DNA from: Aureimonas sp. SA4125
GTDB lineage: Bacteria > Pseudomonadota > Alphaproteobacteria > Rhizobiales > Rhizobiaceae
Length of the DNA: 64,000 nt
NCBI RefSeq assembly: GCF_019973775.1
Contig: NZ_AP025032.1
Span: 4,489,501-4,553,500 of the forward strand
Reading direction: 5' to 3'
Below are positions 8,834-18,295 of this stretch, one piece after another; position 1 is the stretch's first letter, and every line of letters starts with the position of its first letter. The notes under the pieces were generated by a model, which was not told where the DNA came from, searched no databases, and saw only the letters and a program-made list of their open reading frames with translations. The position numbers and the translations under genes are program-made.

Positions 8834-10483
8834 ATGAGCACCCTGTCCGGTTTTGGTCCCGACTTTCCCTTCGACTACGAGGCCTGGCTCACTCACGCGG
8901 CCGGCCTCGGCGCCCTCCCGCCCGAAAGCCTTGGCCGCGAGGTCGCGGTGATCGGTGCCGGCATGGCCGGGCTCGTCGCCGCCTTCGAGCTGATGAAGTT
9001 CGGGCTGAAGCCGGTGGTCTATGAATCCGGCCGGCTCGGCGGGCGCCTGCGCTCGCAAGCTTTCGAAGGCAGCGACGGCATCATCGCCGAGCTCGGCGCC
9101 ATGCGCTTTCCCCGCTCGGCCAGTGCCTTCTTCCACTATGTCGAGGCGCTCGGACTGGAAACCCGGCCCTTCCCGAACCCGCTTACCGAGGCCGCCGGAT
9201 CGACCGTCATCGACCTCGAGGGCGAGACGCATTACGCCGAGAGCCTCGCCGACCTGCCGCCGCTCTATGCCGAGGTCGCAGCCGCCTACGATACGGCCCT
9301 TGAGGACGGCTTCGGCTTCGCGGCCCTGTCGGCCGCCCTCACGGCGCGCGACGCCAAGGCCGTGAAGCGCCTGTGGGATCCGCTCGTTTCGCTCTGGGAC
9401 GAGCGCACCTTCTACGATTTCGTCACGACGTCGGCGCCCTTCCAGGGCCTCAGCTTCCGCCACCGCGAAGTGTTCGGCCAGGTCGGCTTCGGCACCGGCG
9501 GCTGGGATTCCGACTTCCCGAACTCCATGCTGGAAATCCTTCGGGTCAACGCCCTGGGTTATGACAGCGACCAGCATCTCGTCGTCGGTGGCGCCGAGAA
9601 GGTGCCGCAGGGCCTCTGGCGGCATGCGCCGGCAAGCCTTGCCCACTGGCCGGCCGGCACCAGCCTCGCCAGCCTCAACGACGGCGCGACGCGCCCCGGC
9701 GTGGCCGCGATCAACCGCCTTCCCGGCGGCCAGATCGAAATCGTCGATCGCTGGGGCCGCAAGTGCGCCTATGACGCCGTCGTCGCGACCTGCCAGAGCT
9801 GGCTTTTGACGACCACGATCAAGACCGAGGAGAGCCTGTTCAGCCAGAAACTCTGGATGGCCCTCGACCGCACCCGCTACATGCAGTCGTCGAAGACCTT
9901 CGTCATGGTCGACCGGCCGTTCTGGAAGGACAAGGATCCGCTCACCGGGCACGACGCGATGTCGATGACGCTGACCGACCGCCTCACCCGCGGCACCTAT
10001 CTCTTCGACAACGGGCCGGGGCAGCCGGGCGTCATCTGCCTCACCTATTCCTGGATGTCGGACGCCTTGAAGATGCTGCCCTTTCCCGCCGAGCGCCGGG
10101 TCGAGCTCGCTTTGTCGGCGCTGGCGAAGATCTATCCGACGGTCGACATTTCGGCCCACATCCTCGGCGACCCGATCACGGTGAGCTGGGAATCCGACCC
10201 CAATTTCCTCGGCGCCTTCAAGGGCGCCCTGCCCGGCCACTACCGATACAACGAGAGGATGTTCGGCCATTTCATGCAGAAGGACCTGCCGCCGGTCGAG
10301 CGCGGCCTGTTCATCGCCGGCGACGACGTCTCCTTCACCCCCGCCTGGGTCGAGGGCGCGGTGCAGACGGCACTGAACGCCGCCTGGGGGGTCATGCGGC
10401 AGTTCGGCGGGGAGAGCCACGCCGAAAATCCGGGCCCGGGCGACCGATGGGAAGAGTTGAAGCCACTGCGCCTCGGCGACTGA
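8834..10483 (+). CDS. tryptophan 2-monooxygenase-like flavin amine oxidase
   Basis: A 549-residue FAD amine oxidase closest in layout to bacterial tryptophan 2-monooxygenase (IaaM), which makes indole-3-acetamide from L-Trp. The FAD-binding VIGAGMAGLVAA lies at residues 39-50 and ESGRLGGRLRS at 64-74. IAELGAMRFPRSAS (Arg91) matches the IaaM carboxylate-binding block, SSKTFVMVDRPFW matches its mid-protein lysine block, and AWVEGAVQTALNAAWG (Trp505) the C-terminal FAD block. The length is close to IaaM (about 557). No amidase (iaaH) gene lies nearby, so it may instead oxidise another L-amino acid. Confidence 0.8.
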   Translation: MSTLSGFGPDFPFDYEAWLTHAAGLGALPPESLGREVAVIGAGMAGLVAAFELMKFGLKPVVYESGRLGGRLRSQAFEGSDGIIAELGAMRFPRSASAFFHYVEALGLETRPFPNPLTEAAGSTVIDLEGETHYAESLADLPPLYAEVAAAYDTALEDGFGFAALSAALTARDAKAVKRLWDPLVSLWDERTFYDFVTTSAPFQGLSFRHREVFGQVGFGTGGWDSDFPNSMLEILRVNALGYDSDQHLVVGGAEKVPQGLWRHAPASLAHWPAGTSLASLNDGATRPGVAAINRLPGGQIEIVDRWGRKCAYDAVVATCQSWLLTTTIKTEESLFSQKLWMALDRTRYMQSSKTFVMVDRPFWKDKDPLTGHDAMSMTLTDRLTRGTYLFDNGPGQPGVICLTYSWMSDALKMLPFPAERRVELALSALAKIYPTVDISAHILGDPITVSWESDPNFLGAFKGALPGHYRYNERMFGHFMQKDLPPVERGLFIAGDDVSFTPAWVEGAVQTALNAAWGVMRQFGGESHAENPGPGDRWEELKPLRLGD

Positions 10484-10499
10484 AGCGGCCGCTGGCCGC

Positions 10500-10979
10500 T
10501 TAGTTGCCGGCGCCGATGGTGAAGATCTTGACGAGATCCCAGGGATATTCGCCCATCCTGCTTTCGATGTCGTCGACCTTCCAGCCGCCCTTCTCCTTGA
10601 CCAGGGTGTAGAACAGCTCCTGCTCGGTATCGAAATTGTCGAATCGGACGGTGACGCCGGCGGTATCGCCCTGGATTTTCGGCGCGCCGATCTGCAGCTT
10701 GCTGATGGCATAGTCCTGCCCGGCGATGACCGGATCGAAGTCCAGCGAGCCGATCTCGCCCACCGGCGTCTTCGCCGCATCCTCTGCGTAAAGACCGTTC
10801 AGCCTGTCGGAAAAGAAGGGTGTCAGGTCGGAAGTGTCGCCGTCCGCGATATAGGGTGCGTAAAGAGCCGTCAGCAGCGCCTTGGGGCTGTCGAAGGTCG
10901 CGGCGAGACCGGGCGTAACGGCCGCGATGGCAAGGATCAGGGCGGGGATCAGGGCGGCGATGAGGGCGGGCAGGCGCAT
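10500..10979 (-). CDS. secreted DUF3828 domain protein
   Basis: A 159-residue protein with a Sec signal peptide (MRLPALIAALIPALILAIAA, then an Ala-rich cleavage region near residue 26). The mature part begins TFDSPKALLTALYAPYI and ends with VKEKGGWKVDDIES, the pattern of DUF3828 periplasmic proteins, which resemble the NTF2/lumazine-binding type fold. No catalytic residues are evident. It is convergent with the flavin oxidase gene, with 16 bases between the stops. Confidence 0.75.
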   Translation of the reverse strand: MRLPALIAALIPALILAIAAVTPGLAATFDSPKALLTALYAPYIADGDTSDLTPFFSDRLNGLYAEDAAKTPVGEIGSLDFDPVIAGQDYAISKLQIGAPKIQGDTAGVTVRFDNFDTEQELFYTLVKEKGGWKVDDIESRMGEYPWDLVKIFTIGAGN

Positions 10980-11192
10980 GGAACTTTCCTCGTGACGCAG
11001 GGGCAGGTTCTGATATCAGAGCCGCCGGGCGCCGAACAGCGGAAACCGGGCTTCGCAGCACGCGCCGCCAGCCGCGCGCGTCCCCTCTTCGGCCTTGCCG
11101 CCGACGGCAATCTCCCATCGGTGCCGAAGCCGGGTGAACCGGCCGGCGGAGCCGAGGCGGGGCCGGCGAGAACCGCCATCAGACACTGTGCT

Positions 11193-11642
11193 TCACCGGA
11201 CGACCAGAACCGGAACGGTGGCCTGCGTCAGCACCTTGGTCGCCTGGCTGCCGATCACCATGCGCTCGAGGCCACGGCGGCCGTGCGAGGTCACGACGAT
11301 CAGGCCGCAGCCGCGCAATTTTGCTGCCTCGAGAATGGCGGCGGCAGGCGCGGTGTTGTCCACATAGAGCGTCTCGCAGGCGACGCCGACGGTCGCGGCG
11401 ACCGTCTCGGCCGCGGCCAGAGTCTTGTCGGCGAGGACCTTGCAGTCGGCGGCATAGCGGGAGACCACCTCGGGATCCTGGAAGAAGCTGAGCTTGGAGA
11501 CGAGATCGAAGGTCGGGAAGGGTTCGGAGACCGTCAGCACCGTCACTTTGGCGCCGCAGAGATGCGCGAGCGCCAGACCCTGCTCGACACCCTTCTGCGA
11601 GAGTACGGATCCGTCGGTCGCGATCAGAATGTTCTTGTACAT
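11193..11642 (-). CDS. universal stress protein (UspA family)
   Basis: A 149-residue single-domain universal stress protein. It opens MYKNILIATDGS and ends SHGRRGLERMVIGSQATKVL, which contains the Gly-x2-Gly-x9-Gly-Ser ATP-binding motif, so it is probably an ATP-binding type. These proteins dimerise and aid survival in stress. It sits downstream of typA on the same strand, separated by a strong terminator, and so probably has its own promoter. Confidence 0.92.
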   Translation of the reverse strand: MYKNILIATDGSVLSQKGVEQGLALAHLCGAKVTVLTVSEPFPTFDLVSKLSFFQDPEVVSRYAADCKVLADKTLAAAETVAATVGVACETLYVDNTAPAAAILEAAKLRGCGLIVVTSHGRRGLERMVIGSQATKVLTQATVPVLVVR

Positions 11643-11691
11643 GGGTCCCCCTCGGTGGCTGCCGCCGCTCTATCCCATAGAACGGGCCATG

Positions 11692-11720
11692 AAAAAAGGC
11701 GGGACACCGGGTCCCGCCTT
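11692..11720 (-). terminator. rho-independent terminator of typA
   Basis: Reading the minus strand, AAGGCGGGAC pairs with GTCCCGCCTT around a 5-base loop and is followed by a run of T. It lies 31 bases after the typA stop and before the universal stress gene, so it ends the typA transcript. Confidence 0.85.
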
Positions 11721-11750
11721 CTCATTGACCGTCGATGCCGAAGGAGGCGA

Positions 11751-13577
11751 TCAGGCCGCCTTGCTGGACTTCGAATGGCGCTTGCGCTCGTTCGGATCGA
11801 GATAGAGCTTGCGCAGCCGGATCGTCTTCGGCGTCACTTCGACGAGTTCGTCGTCCTGAATCCACGAAAGCGCGCGGTCGAGGGTCATGCGGATCGGCGG
11901 CGTCAGCTTGATCGCCTCGTCCTTGCCGGAAGCGCGCATGTTCGTCAGCTTCTTGCCCTTCAGGACGTTCACCTCGAGATCGTTCTCGCGGGTGTGAATG
12001 CCGATGATCATGCCCTCGTAGACCTTGGTGCCGGACTCGATCACCATCGGGCCGCGGTCTTCCAGGTGGAACATCGCGAAGGCGACGCTTTCACCCGAGT
12101 CGTTCGAGATCAGGACGCCCGTGTTGCGGCCGGCCAGCTCGCCCTTGTAGGGCGCGTAGGAATGGAACAGGCGGTTCATGATCGCCGTGCCGCGCGTGTC
12201 GGTCATGAGTTCCGACTGATAGCCGATGAGGCCGCGGGTCGGGGCATGGAAGACGAGGCGCTGGCGACCGCCGCCGGAGGGGCGAAGCTCGACCATCTCG
12301 GCCTTTCGCTCGCTCATCTTCTGCACGACGATGCCGGCATGCTCCTCGTCGACGTCGACCACGACCTCCTCGATCGGCTCCAGCTTCTCGCCGTTCTCGC
12401 CGGTCTGCATGATGACGCGCGGACGCGAGATGCCGATCTCGAAGCCTTCGCGGCGCATCGTCTCGATGAGGACGGCCAGCTGCAGTTCGCCGCGGCCGGA
12501 GACGTAGAAGGAATCCTTGTCCTCGGCCTCTTCGATCTTCAGCGCGACGTTGCCTTCGGCCTCCTTGAGCAGGCGATCGCGGATGACGCGGCTCGTGACC
12601 TTGTCGCCCTCGGTGCCGGCGAGCGGTGAGTTGTTGACGATGAAGGACATCGTCACGGTCGGCGGATCGATCGGCTGAGCGACCAGCGGCTCGGTGACCT
12701 GCGGGTCGCAGAAGGTGTCGGCGACGGTGCCCTTGGAAAGGCCCGCAATGGCGACGATGTCGCCGGCTTCAGCATAATCGACCGGAACCCGGTCGAGGCC
12801 GCGGAAGGACAGGATCTTGGTGATCCGGCCGGTCTCCAGCAGCGTGCCGTCGCCATGAAGAACCTTGACCGGCTGGTTCGGCTTGATCGAGCCGGACTGG
12901 ATGCGGCCGGTGATGATGCGGCCGAGGAAGGGGTTGGCCTCGAGGATGGTGCCGATCATCTTGAACGGCTCGTCCTTGCCGCCCGTGTCCGGCTCCGGCA
13001 CATGCTTGACGATGAGGTCGAACAGCGGCTCGAGGCCCTTGTCCTGCGGGCCTTCCGGCGCCTCGGCCATCCAGCCGCCACGACCCGAGCCGTAGAGGAC
13101 GGGGAAGTCGAGCTGCTCTTCGGTGGCGTCGAGCGCGACGAAGAGGTCGAAGATCTCGTTCAGAACTTCCTGGTGACGCTCGTCGTGGCGGTCGATCTTG
13201 TTGATCGCGACGATCGGCTTCAACCCGACCTTGAGCGCCTTGCCGAGCACGAACTTGGTCTGCGGCATCGGGCCTTCCGACGCGTCGACGAGGATGACCG
13301 CGCCGTCCACCATGTTGAGAATGCGCTCGACCTCGCCGCCGAAGTCGGCATGGCCCGGGGTGTCGACGATGTTGATGCGGACATCCTTCCACTCGACCGA
13401 GGTCGCCTTGGCCAGGATCGTGATGCCACGCTCCTTTTCGAGGTCGTTGGAGTCCATCGCGCGCTCTTCCTGGCGCTGGTTTTCGCGGAACGAGCCCGAC
13501 TGCGAGAGGAGCTTGTCGACGAGCGTGGTCTTGCCATGATCGACGTGCGCGATGATCGCGATGTTGCGGAGCTTCAT
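11751..13577 (-). CDS. typA: ribosome-associated GTPase TypA/BipA
   Basis: A 608-residue translational GTPase of the EF-G-like family that binds the ribosome and is needed under stress and cold. G1 is [10 protein letters not shown] near residue 10, the switch region ERGITI is near 45, G3 is [11 protein letters not shown] near 70 and G4 NKIDR near 125. The C-terminal BipA-specific domain ends [20 protein letters not shown]. The ATG at 13577 ([14 protein letters not shown]) matches the family start, giving the usual length. Confidence 0.96.
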   Translation of the reverse strand: MKLRNIAIIAHVDHGKTTLVDKLLSQSGSFRENQRQEERAMDSNDLEKERGITILAKATSVEWKDVRINIVDTPGHADFGGEVERILNMVDGAVILVDASEGPMPQTKFVLGKALKVGLKPIVAINKIDRHDERHQEVLNEIFDLFVALDATEEQLDFPVLYGSGRGGWMAEAPEGPQDKGLEPLFDLIVKHVPEPDTGGKDEPFKMIGTILEANPFLGRIITGRIQSGSIKPNQPVKVLHGDGTLLETGRITKILSFRGLDRVPVDYAEAGDIVAIAGLSKGTVADTFCDPQVTEPLVAQPIDPPTVTMSFIVNNSPLAGTEGDKVTSRVIRDRLLKEAEGNVALKIEEAEDKDSFYVSGRGELQLAVLIETMRREGFEIGISRPRVIMQTGENGEKLEPIEEVVVDVDEEHAGIVVQKMSERKAEMVELRPSGGGRQRLVFHAPTRGLIGYQSELMTDTRGTAIMNRLFHSYAPYKGELAGRNTGVLISNDSGESVAFAMFHLEDRGPMVIESGTKVYEGMIIGIHTRENDLEVNVLKGKKLTNMRASGKDEAIKLTPPIRMTLDRALSWIQDDELVEVTPKTIRLRKLYLDPNERKRHSKSSKAA

Positions 13578-13889
13578 TCTATACCACCGGAAAAGATTGG
13601 GATCGGCACGCCCGGCGCTCCCCGACAAAGGGGCACCCTCGTGCCTGCATGAGCGGTGCCTTACAGGAATTTTCGCATTTGCGAAAGGTCTAGCAGGCGG
13701 CGCCCGGTCTGAGATGGTGACGATGGGGCGGGATAGCGAGGGCGCGCCGTAATCTCGCCTTGCGCCCGGTGCCGCCTTGCCGAGCCTCCTTGCATCCGCG
13801 TTGCGGTGGGCGCGAGCGGCCCTCGCGCCCCTGCCCCACCCGCTGACCCGGATGCGCGGCGAATGCCGTTCCGCCGCGCCGATGGCGCC
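13578..13889. other. 312-base gap between typA and the M3 peptidase gene
   Basis: No supported gene. It holds the typA promoter region (on the minus strand) and the end of the peptidase transcript. The clear structure is a perfect 16-base palindrome, TTTCGCATTTGCGAAA at 13671-13686, about 95 bases upstream of typA, which could be a transcription-factor site. No canonical terminator is visible after the peptidase gene. Confidence 0.5.
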
Positions 13890-15953
13890 TCAGGCAGCAA
13901 ATCCCCGCTTGCGCAGCAGCGCCTCGGTGGTCGGCATGCGGCCACGGAAGGCGGTGTACAGGACGGCCGGATCCTGCGAATCGCCGGCCGAGTAGACATG
14001 GCGCCGAAGTTTCTCCGCCGTCGCCTTGTCGAAGGCGTCGCCGGTCTCCGTGAAGGCCTCGAAGGCGTCGGCATCCAGCACTTCCGACCACATGTAGGAG
14101 TAGTAGCCGGCCGAATAGCCGTCGCCGGAGAAGATGTGGGCGAAGTGCGGCGCGCGGTGCCGCATGACGATCTCGCGCGGCATGCCGAGCCCGGCGAGGA
14201 TCTCGGCCTCGCGGGCGAGCGGATCGGCCGGCGCGGTGCCGCTTTCGTGAAGAGCGAGGTCGACCAGCGCCGAGGCCGTGTACTCGACGGTGCGGAAGCC
14301 CTCGTCGAGATTTTCGGCGGCCCGCATCTTGTCGATCAGCGCCTGCGGCAGCGGCTCGCCGGTCTCGACATGCAGCGCGTGGCGCTCGAGCACCTCGGGC
14401 ACGGTCAGCCAGTGCTCGTAGAGCTGCGAGGGCAGTTCGACGAAGTCGCGCGCCACCGAGGTCCCCGACAGGCTCGGCCAGGTGACGTCCGACAGGAGCC
14501 CGTGCAACGCATGGCCGAATTCGTGGAAGAGCGTCTTGGCATCGTCGACGGAGAGCAGTGCCGGCTCGCCGTCCGCGGGCTTGGCGAAGTTCATGACGTT
14601 GTAGATGATCGGCGTCTGGCCGCCATCCAGCTTGTGCTGGCCGCGAAGCGCGCTCATCCAGGCGCCGGAACGCTTGGATTCGCGAGCGAAATAGTCGCCG
14701 AGGAAGTGGCCGATCTCGGCCCCGTCGGCATTGCGCACGCGCCAGACCCGGACATCCCGGTGCCAGGTGGGCGCCTCGGAAAGGCGCTCGAAGGAAAGGC
14801 CGAACAGCCGCGACGACACGTCGAAGGCCGCCTCGATCATTCTGTCCAGCTGGAAATACGGCTTCAGCGCGCTTTCGTCGAAGTCGAATTCCGCTTGCCG
14901 GCGCTTCTCGGCATAGAAGCGCCAGTCCCATGGCTCCAGCGGCGCATTGCCACCATCTCCGGCGGAAAGGGCCTGCAGGGCCGCTGCATCGCCGAGCGCG
15001 CGGTCCCGCGCCTTGCCCCAAACTTCTTCCAGAAGGCTCCGCACCGAGGAGGGCGTCTTCGCCATGGCGTCGTCGAGCTTGTAGGCGGCAAAGGACGGAA
15101 AGCCGAGGAGCGCCGCCTTTTCGGCGCGCAAGGACAGGATCTCGGCGATCAGGCCGCGATTGTCCGTCGGGCCGGCATTCTCGCCGCGCGCAATCCAGGC
15201 CTTGAAGGCCGCCTCGCGCAGGTCACGGCGCTCCGAGAAGGCGAGAAACGGTACGACGATCGAGCGCGACAGCGTCAATGCATGGCCGCTCAGTCCGCGC
15301 TCGCGCGCCGCCTCGGCCATGGCCGAGCGCACGAAACCCGGCAGGCCGCCGAGATCCTCGTCGCCGAGGGGCAGAACGAAGTTTCGCTCGTCAGCGAGAA
15401 TGTTCTGCGAGAACGCGGTGCCGAGTTCGGACAGGCGCGCATCGATTTCGGCCAGGCGCAGCCGCGCCTCGCCCTCCAGCCGCGCACCGCCCCGCACGAA
15501 ATCCTGGTGGACGCGTTCGAGAAGCCGCAGGTCTTCCGGCGAAAGCTCCTCCGACACGGCGATCGCGGCGCGGCGCTGGAAGACGTCGTCGATTCGCGCG
15601 AACAGGGCGGCATCGAGCATGATGGCCGAGGAATGACGCGAGAGTATCGGCGACAGGCGGCGTTCCAGCGCCTGCAGCGCGGCATCGGTATGGGCGCCGG
15701 CAAGGGTAAAGAAGAGAGACGCGGCCTTTGACAGAAGGCGACCGGCCCGCTCCATGGCGGCGATAGTATTGGCAAAGGTCGCAGGCTCCGCATTCCCGGC
15801 AACCGCGGCGATCTCGGCCCGGTGTGCCGCCATTGCGGCGGTGAAGCTGGCGTCGAAAACCTCGGGGTTCAGCTTCTCGAAATCGGGCCAATCGCCGACC
15901 GAAGTTGTTGAATGCCAAAGGGAATGAGACAACACAATAGCGTGATTCGACAC
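13890..15953 (-). CDS. M3 family metallopeptidase (oligopeptidase A/Dcp type)
   Basis: A 687-residue zinc peptidase of family M3 that degrades short peptides in the cytoplasm. The zinc motif LFHEFGHALHG is near residue 465, and the third ligand Glu lies in the following helix (RDFVELPSQLYEHW). No signal peptide is present, in keeping with a cytosolic enzyme like PrlC; peptidyl-dipeptidase Dcp is the alternative. It is divergent from a MarR regulator with a palindrome in the shared promoter region. Confidence 0.93.
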   Translation of the reverse strand: MSNHAIVLSHSLWHSTTSVGDWPDFEKLNPEVFDASFTAAMAAHRAEIAAVAGNAEPATFANTIAAMERAGRLLSKAASLFFTLAGAHTDAALQALERRLSPILSRHSSAIMLDAALFARIDDVFQRRAAIAVSEELSPEDLRLLERVHQDFVRGGARLEGEARLRLAEIDARLSELGTAFSQNILADERNFVLPLGDEDLGGLPGFVRSAMAEAARERGLSGHALTLSRSIVVPFLAFSERRDLREAAFKAWIARGENAGPTDNRGLIAEILSLRAEKAALLGFPSFAAYKLDDAMAKTPSSVRSLLEEVWGKARDRALGDAAALQALSAGDGGNAPLEPWDWRFYAEKRRQAEFDFDESALKPYFQLDRMIEAAFDVSSRLFGLSFERLSEAPTWHRDVRVWRVRNADGAEIGHFLGDYFARESKRSGAWMSALRGQHKLDGGQTPIIYNVMNFAKPADGEPALLSVDDAKTLFHEFGHALHGLLSDVTWPSLSGTSVARDFVELPSQLYEHWLTVPEVLERHALHVETGEPLPQALIDKMRAAENLDEGFRTVEYTASALVDLALHESGTAPADPLAREAEILAGLGMPREIVMRHRAPHFAHIFSGDGYSAGYYSYMWSEVLDADAFEAFTETGDAFDKATAEKLRRHVYSAGDSQDPAVLYTAFRGRMPTTEALLRKRGFAA

Positions 15954-15982
15954 CGGGCGCTCCTATTTTCGCAAGTCAACGA

Positions 15983-16005
15983 GTTACTTATAGAATATGA
16001 ATAAC
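15983..16005. promoter_or_regulatory. candidate MarR-type operator
   Basis: An imperfect 23-base palindrome with half-sites GTTACTTATA and TATGAATAAC lies in the AT-rich divergent promoter between the M3 peptidase (start 15953) and marR (start 16125). Fifteen to sixteen positions are symmetric. MarR proteins normally bind such sites in their own divergent promoters, so autoregulation and control of the peptidase is a reasonable inference. Confidence 0.45.
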
Positions 16006-16124
16006 GACAGCGGCCGTAACCGCTCCTTATGATTACGGGCCGTGTTGAACGAACTCCTGCCCGACGGATCGGTGCCACCGAATACTTTGTCGATCGGTCG
16101 CAAATATCAAAAAGAAGAAGGACC

Positions 16125-16622
16125 ATGACACAGATCATGCCCGAAAATTCCCTCGGCTTCCTCCTCAACGATCTTTCGCGCCTGTTTCGGCAGGCCTTCG
16201 AAAAATCGATGGGCGATGCCGGACTCGTTCTAACCCCCGGTGAGATTCGGGCTCTGGCCCATGTCGCCCGGCATGGTGGGGCACGGCAAGCCGTTCTCGC
16301 GGAAAGAATGGGTGTGGAGCCGATGACGCTGTCCGCCTATCTCGACCGCCTGGAAACCCGCGGCTTGATCATCAGGACGACCGATCCGACCGACCGGCGC
16401 GCCAAGGTGATCCACCTCACGGACAGAGCCGACGATGTGATCGACCAGGTCCGCCCCCTGGCCGCGCAGATCTACGCGCAGATCACCGACGGCATCGACG
16501 CCGGCGAACTCCGGACGATGGAAAGCGCTCTTTTGCGAATCCGGGACAATCTTGCTCAAACCGTCCCCTTCGTCAGCTTTCCGAACGACCTGCTGCCGAT
16601 GGGGCGGTCCGCCCGCGCCTGA
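16125..16622 (+). CDS. MarR family transcriptional regulator
   Basis: A 165-residue winged-helix regulator. Residues 20-110 hold the core: LTPGEIRALAHVARHGGARQ, recognition helix EPMTLSAYLDRLETRGLIIR, and the wing TTDPTDRRAKVIHLT with the conserved Asp-Arg-Arg. The ATG at 16125 follows AAGAAGAAGG, a good ribosome site. It probably dimerises and represses from the divergent promoter it shares with the peptidase gene. The ligand is unknown. Confidence 0.92.
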   Translation: MTQIMPENSLGFLLNDLSRLFRQAFEKSMGDAGLVLTPGEIRALAHVARHGGARQAVLAERMGVEPMTLSAYLDRLETRGLIIRTTDPTDRRAKVIHLTDRADDVIDQVRPLAAQIYAQITDGIDAGELRTMESALLRIRDNLAQTVPFVSFPNDLLPMGRSARA

Positions 16623-16883
16623 TTCTCGGCTCGGTGCTGTCGGCTGGTACGGCCGATACAGTGGCGTCCAGTGGGACGGGAAGCCGGCTTGTGCCGCGTC
16701 ATCCAGACCGATGTGTTGATGAGCGCGACGGGGCGGTTTGCTTGCGCGGTGCTCGCGGCTATAGATTCGCGCACGATGCGTCCCCGCGACAGCAATGACG
16801 GGGCGCCATAGGGTGGAAATGCACGCTCAGCCGATCGCCAGTCGATGCGGCGGAAGCGTCGACGGCGGAGTGATCAGGACCCG

Positions 16884-17336
16884 ATGAGCCTGGAGAGCGA
16901 CATCGCGGTGCTGCGGGACGTTCCGCTTTTTGCCGACCTCACCGACGACCAGTTGCGGCTTCTGGCATTCGGCGCCGATCACCGGCGCCTGCGCCAGGGC
17001 GAGGTGGTCTTTCGGGAGGCTTCGCGGGCCGACGCCGGCTATGTCGTCGCCAGCGGCGAGGTCATGCTGCAGAACAGCCGGGGCGGCCGCGAGCGGACCA
17101 TCGGCCGCTTCGGCCCGGGCACGCTGATCGGCGAACTCGCTCTGATCACCGAAACCCGCCGACCGGCCGATGCCGTCGCCGCCACCGACTGCGACCTCAT
17201 CCACGTCACCCGCGCGCTGTTCCACCGCATGCTGGAGGAATATCCCGAGATCGCCCTTTCCCTTCATGAGAAGATCGCCGACCAGCTCGGCCGGTTGACC
17301 GCCGAGATCCTTTCACTGGAAGAGCGTTTCCAGTAG
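16884..17336 (+). CDS. cyclic nucleotide-binding domain protein
   Basis: A 150-residue protein consisting of one CRP-like sensor domain. The phosphate-binding cassette reads GTLIGELALITETRRPADA, with the Gly-Glu-Leu-Ala core and the Arg needed for the cyclic phosphate. There is no DNA-binding helix-turn-helix, so it is not a CRP/FNR regulator; the last 30 residues form a helix that may dimerise. The ATG at 16884 gives MSLESDIAVLRDVPLF, the common start of such proteins. It is convergent with xthA, a neighbour relationship seen in related Hyphomicrobiales. Confidence 0.9.
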   Translation: MSLESDIAVLRDVPLFADLTDDQLRLLAFGADHRRLRQGEVVFREASRADAGYVVASGEVMLQNSRGGRERTIGRFGPGTLIGELALITETRRPADAVAATDCDLIHVTRALFHRMLEEYPEIALSLHEKIADQLGRLTAEILSLEERFQ

Positions 17337-17351
17337 CGGTCCGGCCACGGA

Positions 17352-18152
17352 TCAGAGGTCGAGCGTCACCATCACGGGGACATGGTCGGACGGCCGCTCC
17401 CAGCCGCGCGCCTCCTTCAGGACGGTGAGGCCCCGCAGCGCCGAGACGAGATCGGTCGAGCCCCAGATATGGTCGAGCCGGCGGCCGCGGTCGGCCAGCG
17501 TCCAGTCCTTGGCGCGGTAGCTCCACCAGGTGAAGAGCTTCTCCTCGATGGGAATCTGCGCCCGCACGAGATCGGCCCAGCCGCCGTCGACCATCGCCCT
17601 GAGGAGGCCGTCTGTCTCCACCGGCGTGTGCGAAACGATCTTCAGAAGCTGCTTGTGCGACCAGACATCGGTCTCGAACGGCGCGATGTTCAGATCGCCG
17701 AGGAGAAGCGAGGAGACGCCGGGCTCGGCCGAGGCGCTCGTGCGCCGCATCTCCTCGATGAAGTCGAGCTTGTGGCCGAATTTCGGGTTGACCGTCCGAT
17801 CAGGCTCGTCGCCGCCGGCCGGAACGTAGAAATTGTGGATGCGCAGATGCCGCTCCCCGAACCTCAGCCGCACCGACAGATGCCGCGCGTCGCCGACGGC
17901 GCAGAAATCCTGCCGCATGACGTCCTCCAGCGGATGCAGCGAGACCGTCGCGACGCCGTGATAGCCCTTCTGACCATGCATCGCGATGTGCTCGTAGCCG
18001 AGGGCCTGCAGGGCCGTCAGCGGAAACTGCTCCTCCTGGCACTTGATCTCCTGCAGGCAGAGGACGTCCGGCCGGTGTTCCCGCAGGAAATGCTCGACCA
18101 GCGGCAGGCGCAGGCGGACGGAATTGATGTTCCAGGTGGCGATGGAGAACAT
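17352..18152 (-). CDS. xthA: exodeoxyribonuclease III
   Basis: A 266-residue member of the exonuclease III/AP endonuclease family, which cuts DNA at abasic sites and removes 3' blocks in base excision repair. Motifs are in order: ATWNINSVRLRL, LCLQEIKCQEEQFP (metal Glu), the HNFYVPAGGDEPD segment, LLGDLNIAPFETDVW (catalytic Asp-Asn), and C-terminal ERPSDHVPVMVTLDL with the active-site Asp-His. The length is normal. Confidence 0.95.
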   Translation of the reverse strand: MFSIATWNINSVRLRLPLVEHFLREHRPDVLCLQEIKCQEEQFPLTALQALGYEHIAMHGQKGYHGVATVSLHPLEDVMRQDFCAVGDARHLSVRLRFGERHLRIHNFYVPAGGDEPDRTVNPKFGHKLDFIEEMRRTSASAEPGVSSLLLGDLNIAPFETDVWSHKQLLKIVSHTPVETDGLLRAMVDGGWADLVRAQIPIEEKLFTWWSYRAKDWTLADRGRRLDHIWGSTDLVSALRGLTVLKEARGWERPSDHVPVMVTLDL

Positions 18153-18295
18153 GTCGGACTTTCGGCGGCGAACGGGCCGCCCTTATGCGAGGCGGTGCGT
18201 CGGCCTGCAAGCCTTGGCTCGGCCCTTGGCCGCGGTGCCATCCGGCCCATATCGGCATGCATGGCACCAAGCCGTGACGACCGAGGGGGACCTGC

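Noticed and set aside
8783..10780. Long minus-strand frame opposite the flavin oxidase
   Set aside because: No family pattern; the FAD enzyme on the plus strand explains the conservation.
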